Assembly (NCBI GenBank): GCA_963575745.1
Contig: CAUYUJ010018556.1
Location: 102,260 to 166,259 of the forward strand
Length of the DNA: 64,000 bases
From: Prorocentrum cordatum
Taxonomy: Eukaryota > Sar > Dinophyceae > Prorocentrales > Prorocentraceae
Reading direction: 5' to 3'
Shown here: positions 50,271-59,654 of the stretch, piece by piece
Position numbering within the stretch: the stretch's first letter is position 1
Layout: each line of letters opens with the position of its first letter
Program-made: the position numbers and the translations under genes
The notes under the pieces: generated by a model
What the model was told of the DNA's origin: nothing
Databases searched by the model: none
Seen by the model: only the letters and a program-made list of their open reading frames with translations

Positions 50271-53165
50271 TGGGTGGGTGGGGAATTTCGCCGACGGCAT
50301 CTGGGGCCGGGGGCGCCTCTGCTTGGCGCGGGCGGGGCCACACGTCCCGGTAGCGGATCCAGGTGAAGGCCTCCGGCGTGGGCCCCAGTGCGAGGGCGCG
50401 CCCCTGGTTGAGGAACAGCCAGGCGTCGGGGGAGTCGCCGCTCGCGCGGCTGGGGATCCGCGTCTCGCGGAGGTAGGCGTCCTGGAGCGTGCACACGTGG
50501 AGGTCGACGCTGGTGAGGGCGGGGCCTCCCAGCAAGGGAAACTCTCGGTAGTCTCTTCCCGAGCGCGGGACGGCGGCTCCCGCCCGGAGTGCGTCGTCCA
50601 GAGGCGAACTGGAGGCCGGCGGCGCATCGCCGGCCGCCTCCAGCAGCTCCGCCCGGTAGCGGGTGGCCAGGGCGTGCACTTTCTCCTGATGAGGGGGGGT
50701 GCCGTGCTGCCGCCACAGCGAGGAGGCGGCGGTGCTCAGGAGCATGCACTGCCCTCCCTCCGGTTCGCCTTCCTGCAGCCCCAGCTTCTCCCGCATGAGA
50801 TGGGCATGGGGCCCCGTGGGGTGGAGGTACTGGCCAAAGTCGAGCGTGCCCCAAGCCGTGCGGCGCGGGCAGGTAATGCACGCCAGCACCCCCGGGGCGG
50901 GCGCCTGCGTGGCGCTCTGCTCGGGCCCCCCCCTCCCCGTGGTGGGGGGGTCCCCCGGGGGCGTCTCCGCGCCCCGGTTGGCGTTCTGCCCGCCGCGGGT
51001 CTTCGGGCGGGGCTTCGGTCCCTTCCGGAGTGCAGCCATGCGGGCATCCACCGCCGCGGGCGTCACGAGGGGGAGCTTGTGGAACCCTCCGAAGCGGAAG
51101 AAGAGCAACCTGGTCTCCATGGGGAGGCCCTTCAGATCATTGATCTTCTGGTGGGCGTCCCGGCAGCCGCTCCCCCGCCAGCACGTGCTGTGGCAGTTGA
51201 AGGGGATGCAAATCCTCTTGCCCTGCGGGTTCTTAGGGACATCCGCCAGGGCCGCCTTATGCCCCTCCGCCTCCAGGGCCGCGCCGATGGGGCACTGCGG
51301 GTTGTCGTCCTGGCCGGCGCGCCCCGCCGGGGGCGAGGGTGGCATATTTGCTCTGCTCGTCCGCGAGAGGGCAGACAGGGCGGACCGTTGCTCCCGAGAC
51401 TTACGGGACACCACCCGGGCTCGAAAGAACCCGTTGGGGTGGTCCAGCTGGAAGGAGAGGGGCATCTGGAATCGCGGCTGGCCTCCCGGCCCCTCCAAGA
51501 GGTGGAGCCTGAACTCCTCCTCGGTGGGGTTCTGGTTTCTGAGGTCGTGGAGGGCCCGCTGGGCGATCAGTCGGATGCCGTCCCACCAGCCCCAGTGGAG
51601 CTCCTCCCAGATCGCGAGGAGGTCCCCCACCGTCCACTGGTTGGGGTCATCGAGGTTGAGCTGCACCGGCCTCCTCAAGGCGCCCCGTCTCTCCCTCTCG
51701 TGGTCTTGGCCGTAGAACAGGCAGAAGGTGGTGATGCTCCGGTGGGCCTGGTCGGCCCAGACGGCGAGGATCTTGGTCCAGGCGGGGCGCTTCTCCATGT
51801 AGGCGGGGTCCGAGCGTGGGATGAACTGTTCGAACTCCCCCCGAGTGGTCCGCGGGAAGTCCGATGCTCCCAGGGACCACTTGGCCATCCGTTCCAGGTC
51901 GCGGCCCCCCCAGAAGCCCCCCGCGATGGCGTAGGCAATCCGGTTCACGACCAGGGCGGGGCAGCCTCCCTCGTGCATGATCATCCAGCGTCCGTCTCCT
52001 CCCCTCCGGGCTGCGTCGCATAGCTCCCTTCCGACGAGGCCCGGGCAAAGGGCGACGTGCGTTGAACCCCGGGCGGTGTAGACCGCCAGGCGGCACTCCG
52101 TCTTCTTGAGGTAGCCCAGGGAGCCCCCCACGTTCTTGGAGTCGTCGGCCTCCATGCGCTGGGAGAGGTTGAGGTGCTGAACCAAGAGGCGGGTGTTCGG
52201 GTCAGTGAACAACATCCCCGCCTGCCCTTCCCCCCCTGCCCCGGCGCGTCCTGCGGCGCCCCTTGGTGGGGCGATCCCACGAATGGCATCCCACTGCGCA
52301 GCGGGCGGGAGGGGGTTCGAGCCGCCGGACGGCGCGGGGCGCGTGTCACGGTATTCCCCCTCGGGGAGGCTGGTGAAGATCCCCTCCATGACGCCCGGAG
52401 GTTGGAGGGCCTGCGCCGGTGAGGGCGGGGGGGGTCCCCCTGCTGGGGTAGGCCCCTCCTGCCCCTTCTGGAGCAGGCGCTTCTCGCGGACGTACCGCAA
52501 GAGCTTGCCGCGGGCGGCCTGCTCCTCCCGCTCCAGCGAGGCAGGGTTGCGGAGGGCGGTCGCCTCCAACTCCTCCGCGCACGGAGTGACCAACGCCAGG
52601 CAGGTGTCCGGGTCCTCGCCGTAGTAGTCCTGGGCAGCCTCAAGTGCGGCCTCCACTCCACCGCCGTCCTGGATGGCGGAGAGGAGGGCCTCGAGGAGCC
52701 AGACCACCGCCGAGGGCTCCCCCGACGGGTCGCGGGAGGCGCCTGTGGAGGGGGTCCCTCCCTCACGCGCCGGAGGGCGTGGTGAGCTTTCCCGGCGGGT
52801 GTTCCTCCCCCGTGGGGGGTACTCTTCCCCGCCCGAGGATTGGCCGGGCTCCTCGTCCATCCGCCGGGCACTCCGATGGCGCCATCGGTCCAGCTCCCGG
52901 GAGTTCAGCAGCAATACTACCTCCTGGACCCCGCCGGCCCCTCCGGAGGGGGTCTTCCCTTCCTCTGTCAGGGCGCTCCATTCCGGCTTAGTCGCTTCGA
53001 CGAACCAGGCAGGGATCCCTCCCGGGGGGGGAAGGAGGGCCTGTCCCGGGCGACGGATCTGACCGATCGGGACGGAGTAGCGAAGACCGAGGGCAGCGAG
53101 GTGGACCACCGCCTCACCCGGAGGGCGGCCTGCTGGCGGCTCCTCCCCTCCCCCCCGGAAGACAA
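50251..53165 (-). CDS. Element segment 2: long polyprotein with CCCH knuckle
   Basis: About 970 codons without a stop. It opens near AEHYLVFRGGGEEPPAGRPP and YSVPIGQIRRPGQALLPPPG. It then reads VWLLEALLSAIQDGGGVEAA, DDSKNVGGSLGYLKKTECRL, GRWMIMHEGGCPALVVNRIA, WGGRDLERMAKWSLGASDFP, ALHDLRNQNPTEEEFRLHLL and RICIPFNCHSTCWRGSGCRD then AHQKIN. That last motif (C-x4-C...C-x5-C-x3-H-like) resembles the zinc knuckle that closes dinoflagellate gag-like proteins. After it come FFRFGGFHKLPLVTPAAVDA and the C-terminal EAFTWIRYRDVWPRPRQAE. It is the longest intact frame of the element. Confidence 0.6.
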
Positions 53166-53880
53166 GATAGTGCTCGGCCGGGGGCTGTTTCCCTCGCGGC
53201 GAATGTGGCCCAGGAAGAGGCGGCCAACCGCATCGCGCGGGTGGGTGATGGGAGGCAGCGGGGTTAGAGGGCCCGGAGGGGGGTCCTTCGAGGAGGCTGG
53301 CAGTCCCTCTCCCGGCCGCCCCTTGGGGGGGCCGGCGGACTGCGCCGCATGGGGGGCGCAGAGGAGCCCCCCCTCCACCTGCAGGGCCCCGATCTCGTCG
53401 CACGAGGGGGGGCCCGCGAAGGCGCAGAGGAGGTGCTGGCGGGCAAGCCGGTACATGCGCTTGTGCCGAGCGCATAGGGGGGCCAGGACGCGCCCGCCCA
53501 GTCGCTCCCATCCGGCAATGTTCGACTGGGGCTCGTCCTCGACCAGAAGGAGGGTGAACCCTTCGTCCGTGGGTTCCGGGCACGGGGCGCGGAGGCCGAG
53601 GGTGCCCAGGGTGCTTCCGGGTTGGCGCCAGCCCAAGCGGTCCCCACCACACGTCCCGATGGTGGGCCCCTCGCTCTCCGACTCGAGCTGGCGATCCCGG
53701 GGCCTCCCCGCTCCGGCTGCCGTCCTCCTTTCGCGACAGCACCACGCCCCCAGTAGGTCTATCCCGAGGGCTCGGGACATGGAGCGGAGGAGTCGGTGGG
53801 CGCCACCAACGGCGCGGCCGATGAGGCAGGCGAGGCCCAGGAGGAAGCCTTGATAGGGAAGAGACTTCTCCAGGTTCAGG
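53166..53880 (-). CDS. Element segment 1b: Cys/His module
   Basis: The frame reads VLNLEKSLPYQGFLLGLACL, IGRAVGGAHRLLRSMSRALG, LLLVEDEPQSNIAGWERLGG and LAPLCARHKRMYRLARQHLL, then CAFAGPPSCDEIGALQVEGG and LLCAPH. The C...H...C...C...C-x2-H order (CARH, CAF, SCDE, LLCAPH) resembles a zinc module that recurs in dinoflagellate retroelement polyproteins. It shifts frame into segment 2 near the C-run at 53148. Confidence 0.5.
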
Positions 53881-55039
53881 ACAGCCCCTCCTCCACGCCG
53901 GTGTAGTGGTAGCTGACCGCCACAATGTCTGGGGGGATCACCGCTTCCCACTCCCGCGCCAGGTAGACGGCGCGCCCCCGAGCGTTCTCCAGCCGCTGAC
54001 GGAGGGAGGGATCCGCACAGTGCAGCACGGCACCGTAGACGTACACCTGCCCCCCCTTCCGCGTCGCGGGCAGCGTGGAGCCCGGTTTTCGCTGCATCCG
54101 GACCATTCCCTCCTCGATGATGGCGAGCAGCTCATGCGGGCGGCGGCTGGAGTGCCCCCCGCGGGCCCGGATCCAGTCCTGAAAGAACTTGTTGGGCGTG
54201 GTCCCGCCCGAGGCGGGCCCTCCCCACACCAGCCTCGAGCCCTTCAAGGGGTGCGGGTGTTCGCTCCTGCGCAGAGGGCCCTTGCCCCGTGAGAGTAGGG
54301 CCAGGGCATAGGCCAGGAGGGTGAGGAGGTCCAAGGCCACCAGGGCGGAGAGGAGGTAGAAGAAGACCAGGAGGTACTGGAGCCAGTGGGGGAACCCCTT
54401 CCAGCGGGCGCTCCCGAACGTCATCAGCCCGAACCATGCCCCTCCTTGCAAGAGGCCGCCCAGGAGGTGGTTCGGCCATCCCGGGAACGGGTCCTCTCCA
54501 GGGGGTTCACCAGGTGCCCCGGCGCGCCGGCGCCGGCCGTACGCCTCCGGGGCTCGGCGGGGCGCCCAGGCTGAGAGATGCGCGTCCAGCTGGGCGAGGG
54601 TCCGCCGGATACTCCAGGAAGGATCATCTGGAGCCCTCCCCTCCGCCAGCTGGGAGAGGGTCCGCTGGATACTCCAGGAATGATCATCTGGAGTCCTCCC
54701 CTCCGTCCGATTGCCCCCCTCCTCCCCTCCTCCAGCCGGGAACTCCGACGAGGAAGGCGCGGGGGGAAAGTCTTCCACGGGCGAGGCCGCGGGGACGTGC
54801 CCAGCAGGGGGAGGCGCGATGTAGCCCACAGGCTCCATGCAGACATCGTCCTCTACCTGCTCTGGGGCGGGGTCGGTGCCGTCGGCGGGGACGAAATCCA
54901 CGGTCCCCACCATCCCAACGGCAGCCCCACTGGCCGCTCCAGCCACGGGAGCCGCGCGCCCTCCCGGAGGCAGGGCACCCAGCTCGGCCGCGGCGAGCAA
55001 TAGCAAACAGGCGGGGTGTGATCCTCCCCACCCCCTCAT
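53876..55039 (-). CDS. Element segment 1: signal peptide and transmembrane protein
   Basis: 387 codons from ATG 55039, the first start after end B. Residues 1-30 (MRGWGGSHPACLLLLAAAEL) form a signal peptide or anchor. Residues about 217-250 (WLQYLLVFFYLLSALVALDL and on to AYALALL) are one strong transmembrane helix. A 20-residue unit is duplicated (EGRTPDDHSWSIQRTLSQLA and EGRAPDDPSWSIRRTLAQLD, about 113-151) by a 60-bp tandem repeat at about 54585-54705. The C-terminal domain contains KGGQVYVYGAVLHCADPSLR and VIPPDIVAVSYHYTGVEEGL. A membrane protein as first gene is unusual for a retroelement. Confidence 0.55.
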   Translation of the reverse strand: MRGWGGSHPACLLLLAAAELGALPPGGRAAPVAGAASGAAVGMVGTVDFVPADGTDPAPEQVEDDVCMEPVGYIAPPPAGHVPAASPVEDFPPAPSSSEFPAGGGEEGGNRTEGRTPDDHSWSIQRTLSQLAEGRAPDDPSWSIRRTLAQLDAHLSAWAPRRAPEAYGRRRRAGAPGEPPGEDPFPGWPNHLLGGLLQGGAWFGLMTFGSARWKGFPHWLQYLLVFFYLLSALVALDLLTLLAYALALLSRGKGPLRRSEHPHPLKGSRLVWGGPASGGTTPNKFFQDWIRARGGHSSRRPHELLAIIEEGMVRMQRKPGSTLPATRKGGQVYVYGAVLHCADPSLRQRLENARGRAVYLAREWEAVIPPDIVAVSYHYTGVEEGLS

Positions 55040-55199
55040 GATGAGATTAGGGGCCAGAGGCCCCTCCCGTAAAAGCACAGCTCGAAGCACAGACGGCTGC
55101 GGAAGAGGGGAAAAGGAAAAAGGGGGAGGGGGCCAGAGCACTGCGGCCTAGGGGGGAATAAAACCGTTTAGGCATAGCCAAACGAGACCATTTGTTTTT

Positions 55200-55557
55200 T
55201 TTGTTTTCGGAGAGGAGTTTTGACGCGCGTTCTTGAGGCGGGTTCTGATGGTGCTATTTCGAGAAAAGGGCCTCGGTGACCTCCCTTCCTTCTGTTTTTC
55301 TATGCAGGCGACTGGGCGAGCATTTGGATATGCTGGCGGTTTCGAAAATGACGCCTGTTTCTGTTTCGGAGGGTGTTCTGATGCGCGCTTCTTTTCTGGA
55401 GGGTGTTCCTGCCCTGTGTGGCGCGTTCCCAACGTGGGCGACCTCGCCTCAGTGGGCACCTCGGCCTGTCGAGGAGCCCTGGCAGACGGCCCTCGTTGAC
55501 CGCCTCGCCCCGGTGGCCACCTCGGCTCAAGCAAGTGTCTCTTGAATCGCACGCCGT
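55200..55557 (+). promoter_or_regulatory. Strand-switch interval upstream of the RPA-like gene
   Basis: Separates minus-strand coding (element) from plus-strand coding. It contains two related segments, TTTTGACGCGCGTTCTTGAGG (about 55217) and TCTGATGCGCGCTTCTTTTC (about 55377), each followed by GGAGGGTGTTC-like sequence. No TATA-like element is evident. A promoter role is inferred from position only. Confidence 0.3.
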
Positions 55558-56292
55558 TTGTTCGCCCGCTGCTGCACTTTATCGCGCGGACGCCATGGCT
55601 CTGGCCCAGACGGCGGACGCGATAAATACATGCAGGTCGACGGCCGGGGCCATGCCCCTGCCGAAACCCGCCCCGAGGCTTCCGTTCGGCAGCGCAGCCG
55701 CAGCCGTCGCCCGGGAGACGACGAGGCCGCGAATGGGACAGCCATCTCTCCGAAGCCGAGCGCCCAGGAGCAGGGGGACGCGATGGGCCGCCCCGCCACT
55801 TCAGCGCGCGCGGGCCCCCCAGGCGGGCGCGCGACGTTCGACGCAGAACTAATCGGGCAGGACTGGCGAGCTCAGGTCCTGAAGGACACGCAAGACAATG
55901 TCCATGTCTACATATGCCACCTGAGGGCGTGGAGGAGCTCATCTCTGTTTGACGCCGAGAAAAGTGTCTTTGGATTGAAGAACCTGCTCGGCTGGAGTGT
56001 CATGAACTGGAATTGGTGGAGACCATCTGACATCTGCCTCTTCGATGAGCAAGATCGCGAGGTCCACTGCGCGAGAGATGACGCCGCGCCCATGAGAGAT
56101 GGTGAGAACTTCTACATGGAGGTCGACGACCGGGGCCATACCCCTGACGAAACTCGCCCCGAAGTTCCCGGTCGGCAGCGCAGCCGCAGCCGTCGCCCGG
56201 GAGGCGACGAAGCCGTGACTGGGCCGGCCATCTCTCTGACGCGAAGTGCACCGGAGCGCCCGGATTCCTCCGAGACCTCGCTGCCATTGTGA
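55558..56292 (+). CDS. RPA-like gene, 5' exon with duplicated segment
   Basis: 244 codons. Two copies of a segment of about 45 residues (GRGHAPAETRPEASVRQRSR and DRGHTPDETRPEVPGRQRSR, each followed by SRRPG-DDEA) flank a central block with FDAELIGQDWRAQVLKDTQD, NVHVYICHLRAWRSSSLFDA and WWRPSDICLFDEQDREVHCA. Strand-rich text such as HVYICHLRAW and SDICLFDEQDREV suits an OB-fold subdomain. The DNA duplication covers about 55627-55760 and 56116-56250. The stop at 56290 is probably bypassed by splicing near DDAA. Part of the duplicate may be intronic. Confidence 0.55.
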   Translation: MFARCCTLSRGRHGSGPDGGRDKYMQVDGRGHAPAETRPEASVRQRSRSRRPGDDEAANGTAISPKPSAQEQGDAMGRPATSARAGPPGGRATFDAELIGQDWRAQVLKDTQDNVHVYICHLRAWRSSSLFDAEKSVFGLKNLLGWSVMNWNWWRPSDICLFDEQDREVHCARDDAAPMRDGENFYMEVDDRGHTPDETRPEVPGRQRSRSRRPGGDEAVTGPAISLTRSAPERPDSSETSLPL

Positions 56293-56294
56293 GT

Positions 56295-56405
56295 TGAGCG
56301 TTGTCGGAGGCATTCCGCCGAAGATCACCTTGCTAGGCTTCCGAGTTCAGCGTTGTCGGAGGGCGTCCGCCGAAGATCACCGCCTTGCTTGCTTAGGCTT
56401 GTCGC
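56295..56405. repeat. Tandem repeat of about 54 bp, two copies
   Basis: AGCGTTGTCGGAGG...CCGCCGAAGATCACC...TTGCT...AGGCTT occurs twice (about 56298-56345 and 56350-56400), with a third partial CCGAAGATTCC. It lies within a likely intron of the RPA-like gene. Confidence 0.7.
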
Positions 56406-56889
56406 CGAAGATTCCCTGTCCATTCCGTGCCTTGCATCACTTGATTGCCCCGTGCCGCCCTGGGAAGCGCCCCGGGAAACGGCCTCCGTTGCCCACCGCA
56501 GAAAACGTTCGTAAGATTCCTCTCCTCGCCCTTCTCCCCCGCCCGCCTCTCTCTCCAAGTCCTCTTCCTCACAGTCCACTGGAGTAGTTGGTGGGGCCCA
56601 GAGGCCCAGGGTGCGCGACTGCAGTCCAACGTTCTTGCTCAAGCGTTCGCGATCAGGTTTGCGGCGCGAAGATCTACCATGCCCTGCGCCATCTGCGTTT
56701 ACTTCGATGCCATTCTTGCAGCGGTCTGCACTTCGTGAAACGGCCCTCGATGACCCCCTCTCCCTTCCCGCGCTCAGGGAGAGCCTGCGGCGCCCCACTC
56801 TGCGTTCAGTCGCGCCAGAGACCTCCGCTGCCACCTCGGCTCGAGCCAAAGCGTCGAGACTCGTGCGCTCTCCTTCCTACAGCCCCATT

Positions 56890-57295
56890 TTCTTCTGCAG
56901 TCACCTTGGCGCAGGCTGCGAACGAGGCGCCAGTGCTCCTCGCGCCCAGCGAGTACGAGGCCGAGCCCGGGACGGCCGCGGGAGGCCACGTCGCGCTCGC
57001 GCGCCCGTTCAAAGTGAAGACGACAGGGAAGGGAAAGGAAGCGCAGCAGGGGAAGGGGAAAGGCAAGGAGCAGCCAGAGACCGATGCGTGCGAGCTGCAC
57101 ATTCTCGGCGGCAAGACCACATCCGAAGCGCCGCTTCTGGATGGATGGGACGAGGACGCCAGGGATCTCCACGGAGCGGCCCCTCAGGGGAGTTTGAAGA
57201 TGCCCCGGGGCTTAAAGATCATCCATGAGAAACCAGAGCATTCGACGTCCCAACTGTCATACCACGCGCGCGTGGTTCCCGCCATGGGCAGGAAC
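56890..57295 (+). CDS. RPA-like gene, second coding region with Lys/Gly tract
   Basis: The plus-strand frame reads FSSAVTLAQAANEAPVLLAP, SEYEAEPGTAAGGHVALARP and FKVKTTGKGKEAQQGKGKGK, then EQPETDACELHILGGKTTSE and LKIIHEKPEHSTSQLSYHAR. The lysine/glycine tract marks a flexible linker. Frame use changes near 57280, where the next region starts one frame over. Confidence 0.5.
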
Positions 57296-57850
57296 CAAGG
57301 TCATGGAAGTACCGGCGGACGCCGACGAGTCTTGGGGCCGCATTCCGATGGAGCACCCTGTCCTGGATCTGGAATCCATGAAGAAAGTGACCGACAAAAT
57401 TCAGGTGCGCGCCAAGGCAGCGGTCGAGTCCAACCCTGGCGCGACGGAGCGGAAAACGAGGTTCGGGGACAGCCGCGCGTGCAACGCCGCTGTCAGAGCG
57501 CAAAACCTTAGCATCCGCAATTCCTTCTGGCGGGAGCTCGCCGACAATGTGGCGCAGCATAGCGCGGGGACCCCCCTCCTCATGACGCGGGTTGTCGCTG
57601 CGAAGACCGACGTCAACTCCTGGGAGCCCCGCGGGAGCAACGCCACGCAGAGCACTCGATTGTCAGGCTCCGAAGGAAATGCGATGACGGCCGCGACCGA
57701 CATGAGCACAGGCAGCGCCCGCCCGGCGAGCCACGCCCAAGTGGATCCCGAACAACTGAAGACAACGAACGTGGCCACGGTTGCATCCATTTTCTCCGTG
57801 CGCGTACCTGATCAGATGAAAACCTCGCTGGCGTTTGCGATCTGCACCAC
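57290..57850 (+). CDS. RPA-like gene, central OB-fold-like region
   Basis: Reads TKVMEVPADADESWGRIPME, HPVLDLESMKKVTDKIQVRA, NLSIRNSFWRELADNVAQHS, AGTPLLMTRVVAAKTDVNSW and DPEQLKTTNVATVASIFSVR. A block of the type SFWRELADNVA...PLLMTRVVAAKT occurs in RPA large-subunit DNA-binding OB folds (W/L-x-LA...V-x-R...). Its end overlaps the next frame by 4 bp, so either a short intron or a base error lies near 57820-57850. Confidence 0.5.
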
Positions 57851-58819
57851 GTCACCGCGACAGGAGTGACTTCGGTCATGTCGCACGGCGGAACGGTGAT
57901 GGTCTGCTGCGCCAAATGCAAGAAGGGTATGGATGAGCTCGAGCAACAGGTATGCAGCGCGCATCCTCAGGCCGGCACAGAGTCGCGCAAACTGGTATCC
58001 TTGCACATCGCAGACTATAGCGGCAGCGGGGAGGCAACGATGTACCACGAGACTGCCGAGTACTTGGCAAAGTACTGGGGCGACGATCTCCCGAAGCTGA
58101 ACAAGACTCTCAAGAGCGCGCCGTGGAGCTTGCGAGTTGCGCGCAGGCAGTGCGAGAAGCGCAACGATAATTACGTTGAGATTAAGCACATGGCCCCATC
58201 CTGTAACGAAAGCGGCATTCTCGACAAGCGCCTGACGGCCACCATCCCGCCCACGCTGGTCGCGCCTGCGAGCGCGGGGGCGACGCCTTCGGGAGTTCGA
58301 CTTGCCCCTTGCAAAGTGCTGTCTGGGGACGACTCCCTCGGATATTTGATGCGCAAAGACGACGCAATCCAATCTGCACGAATTGCCACCCGCCTGCTGG
58401 CGATCCCAGAGGAGGAGCAGATCGACGCGTTCGGGACGGGGGCGGGCGGCGCAGTCAGGGCGTCGAGGAAATGCCGCTGCTGCGTGGACCCCGATGACAA
58501 GGTAGAGTACATCTTGCAACACGCGGGCACGGCAAACACGGTTCGCTGGCTGCTCATGGGCATGGCTGACCAAATCCCCATGCCCCTGGTGAACAAGAAG
58601 GCCGAGGGAGGCCCGTTCGCCCCGCATGCCTTTTGCACCGTGTCCGAGTCGGGGCCCCCAATGTTGCGCCAGTACGCGAAGACGGTTCTGAAGTGGCAGG
58701 GAAGCGCCCATGCTAAGTTGGCGCCCACCTTCACACCGCAGAAGCGCCTCAAGGTCTTGGTGGACGACGGCTCCAGGAAAGCAACCACAGAGCCTTTTGC
58801 AACGAGGAGGTCAGCTTGA
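57851..58819 (+). CDS. RPA1-like C-terminal domain (zinc-ribbon OB fold)
   Basis: In frame from 57851 as VTATGVTSVMSHGGTVMVCC, then AKCKKGMDELEQQVCSAHPQ. The ribbon ligands are C-x2-C...C-x2-H. Next come KLVSLHIADYSGSGEATMYH, ETAEYLAKYWGDDLPKLNKT and WSLRVARRQCEKRNDNYVEI. This matches, in order, the features of the RPA large-subunit C-terminal domain: a zinc ribbon inserted in an OB fold, a DxxG strand, then F/Y-x-E-x-AE-x-L. The second half (CRCCVDPDDKVEYILQHAGT and on) is family-specific. The stop is at 58817-58819. RPA binds single-stranded DNA in replication and repair; related copies are dispersed in dinoflagellate genomes. The ribbon has His in place of the fourth Cys. Confidence 0.6.
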   Translation, partial: VTATGVTSVMSHGGTVMVCCAKCKKGMDELEQQVCSAHPQAGTESRKLVSLHIADYSGSGEATMYHETAEYLAKYWGDDLPKLNKTLKSAPWSLRVARRQCEKRNDNYVEIKHMAPSCNESGILDKRLTATIPPTLVAPASAGATPSGVRLAPCKVLSGDDSLGYLMRKDDAIQSARIATRLLAIPEEEQIDAFGTGAGGAVRASRKCRCCVDPDDKVEYILQHAGTANTVRWLLMGMADQIPMPLVNKKAEGGPFAPHAFCTVSESGPPMLRQYAKTVLKWQGSAHAKLAPTFTPQKRLKVLVDDGSRKATTEPFATRRSA

Positions 58820-59640
58820 AATCGCACGCGCCCAGACGCTAGAGTCTTTCCGACGAAAGCGTCGATGAACAATTGCATCAGGCCAAAGATTTTCCATCTA
58901 AGGCACAGTGACCGATAAACCAGGACACCTGAGTTTTTCCAACGACGGCGCCATATGATTTTGCCATGCCGGAGATTTTCTATCAAAGGCGTCTGCTTCC
59001 TCGAACCTCAGTGACCAGCACCTTCTCTAACCGCGCGCTGCCAAAAACCGCTTAACTGAGGTTTGGGTATTCCTCCCACCCGCGCCCCACATGCGTTCAA
59101 CAACGTCCCTTATTCACCCTGCCCCACCTCTCCTCCTCACTCCTCCTCCACGCTGATGCGTGCATGAGACACACGCACGCAAGTGGTGCGCACACATGCA
59201 CGCAAGCGCTAGCTGCGCGCACGCATCAGAGGCATACGCAACACGACGCACTACACGGCGTACATGATACGCATGTGTAGCAATTACCCTGCGACGTACC
59301 CAACCCATCTGCATCAAGTGGACCGATGAATCGGCAAGTATCGCCGTGAAGAACGACAGTGCAAGAGCGATGCGTGCACGCGCGCGTTAGATGGGATGCG
59401 CATATAGTGCAAGACCCAGAGGGCAACGATCAGATGGACGAGTACGTAGGGTCTACACTCGAAGAAGGACGGGGGCGAGGACGAGGGGCAGGGGAAGCAC
59501 GAGGAACGGGCGCGAGCGAGAAGCCAGCGCAAGACGCAGCAGCAGTGAGAAGGGCACAAGGGGAAGAGGACCACGACGAGAGAGGTGAGACGAGGAAGGA
59601 GACCACGCGTTTCCCAGCAGCGCGCTGAAGATGCAGCGCT
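58820..59640. other. Intergenic, no supportable gene
   Basis: A CACACGCACGCA-rich patch at 59155-59270. At 59283-59306, ATTACCCTGCGACGTACCCAACCC matches part of the satellite spacers at 61.84 and 63.71 kb. Short His/Cys- or Arg-rich frames are not convincing. Confidence 0.5.
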
Positions 59641-59654
59641 GCCTGCGTAATTTT

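Larger units (their letters stand above)
42073..55191 (-). mobile_element. 13.1-kb coding element, gag/retroelement-like, no RT seen
   Basis: Bounded by end A (left) and end B (right), it is read on the minus strand from 55191 to 42073. Nearly all of 55.04-42.57 kb is coding-like but switches frame repeatedly. The protein order is signal peptide and transmembrane protein, Cys/His module, long polyprotein with a CCCH knuckle, Arg/Ser-rich zinc-ribbon protein, possible retropepsin, and several acidic Pro-rich segments. I find no YxDD-type reverse transcriptase, RNase H, integrase or DDE motif. TTTG(T) occurs at both outer edges (41792-41796 and 55191-55195), a possible 4-5 bp target duplication around the tandem pair, though it lies in simple sequence. 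Confidence 0.65.

Noticed and set aside
42481-54900. Search for reverse transcriptase, integrase or DDE motifs in the element
   Set aside because: No YxDD-like box, HHCC or D-D-E spacing was found by eye in the long frames; absence by eye is weak and is stated as such.
55160-55190. CATAGCCAAACGAGAC as a third spliced-leader relic
   Set aside because: Only short stretches match the leader and the AGCCATTTTGGCTC core is absent.
41955-55191. Ends B read as LTRs of a conventional LTR retrotransposon
   Set aside because: A true LTR would be repeated whole at both ends. Here the left side of the long copy carries end A and the right side end B, and only the short copy has both close together. Tandem full and deleted copies explain this more simply.
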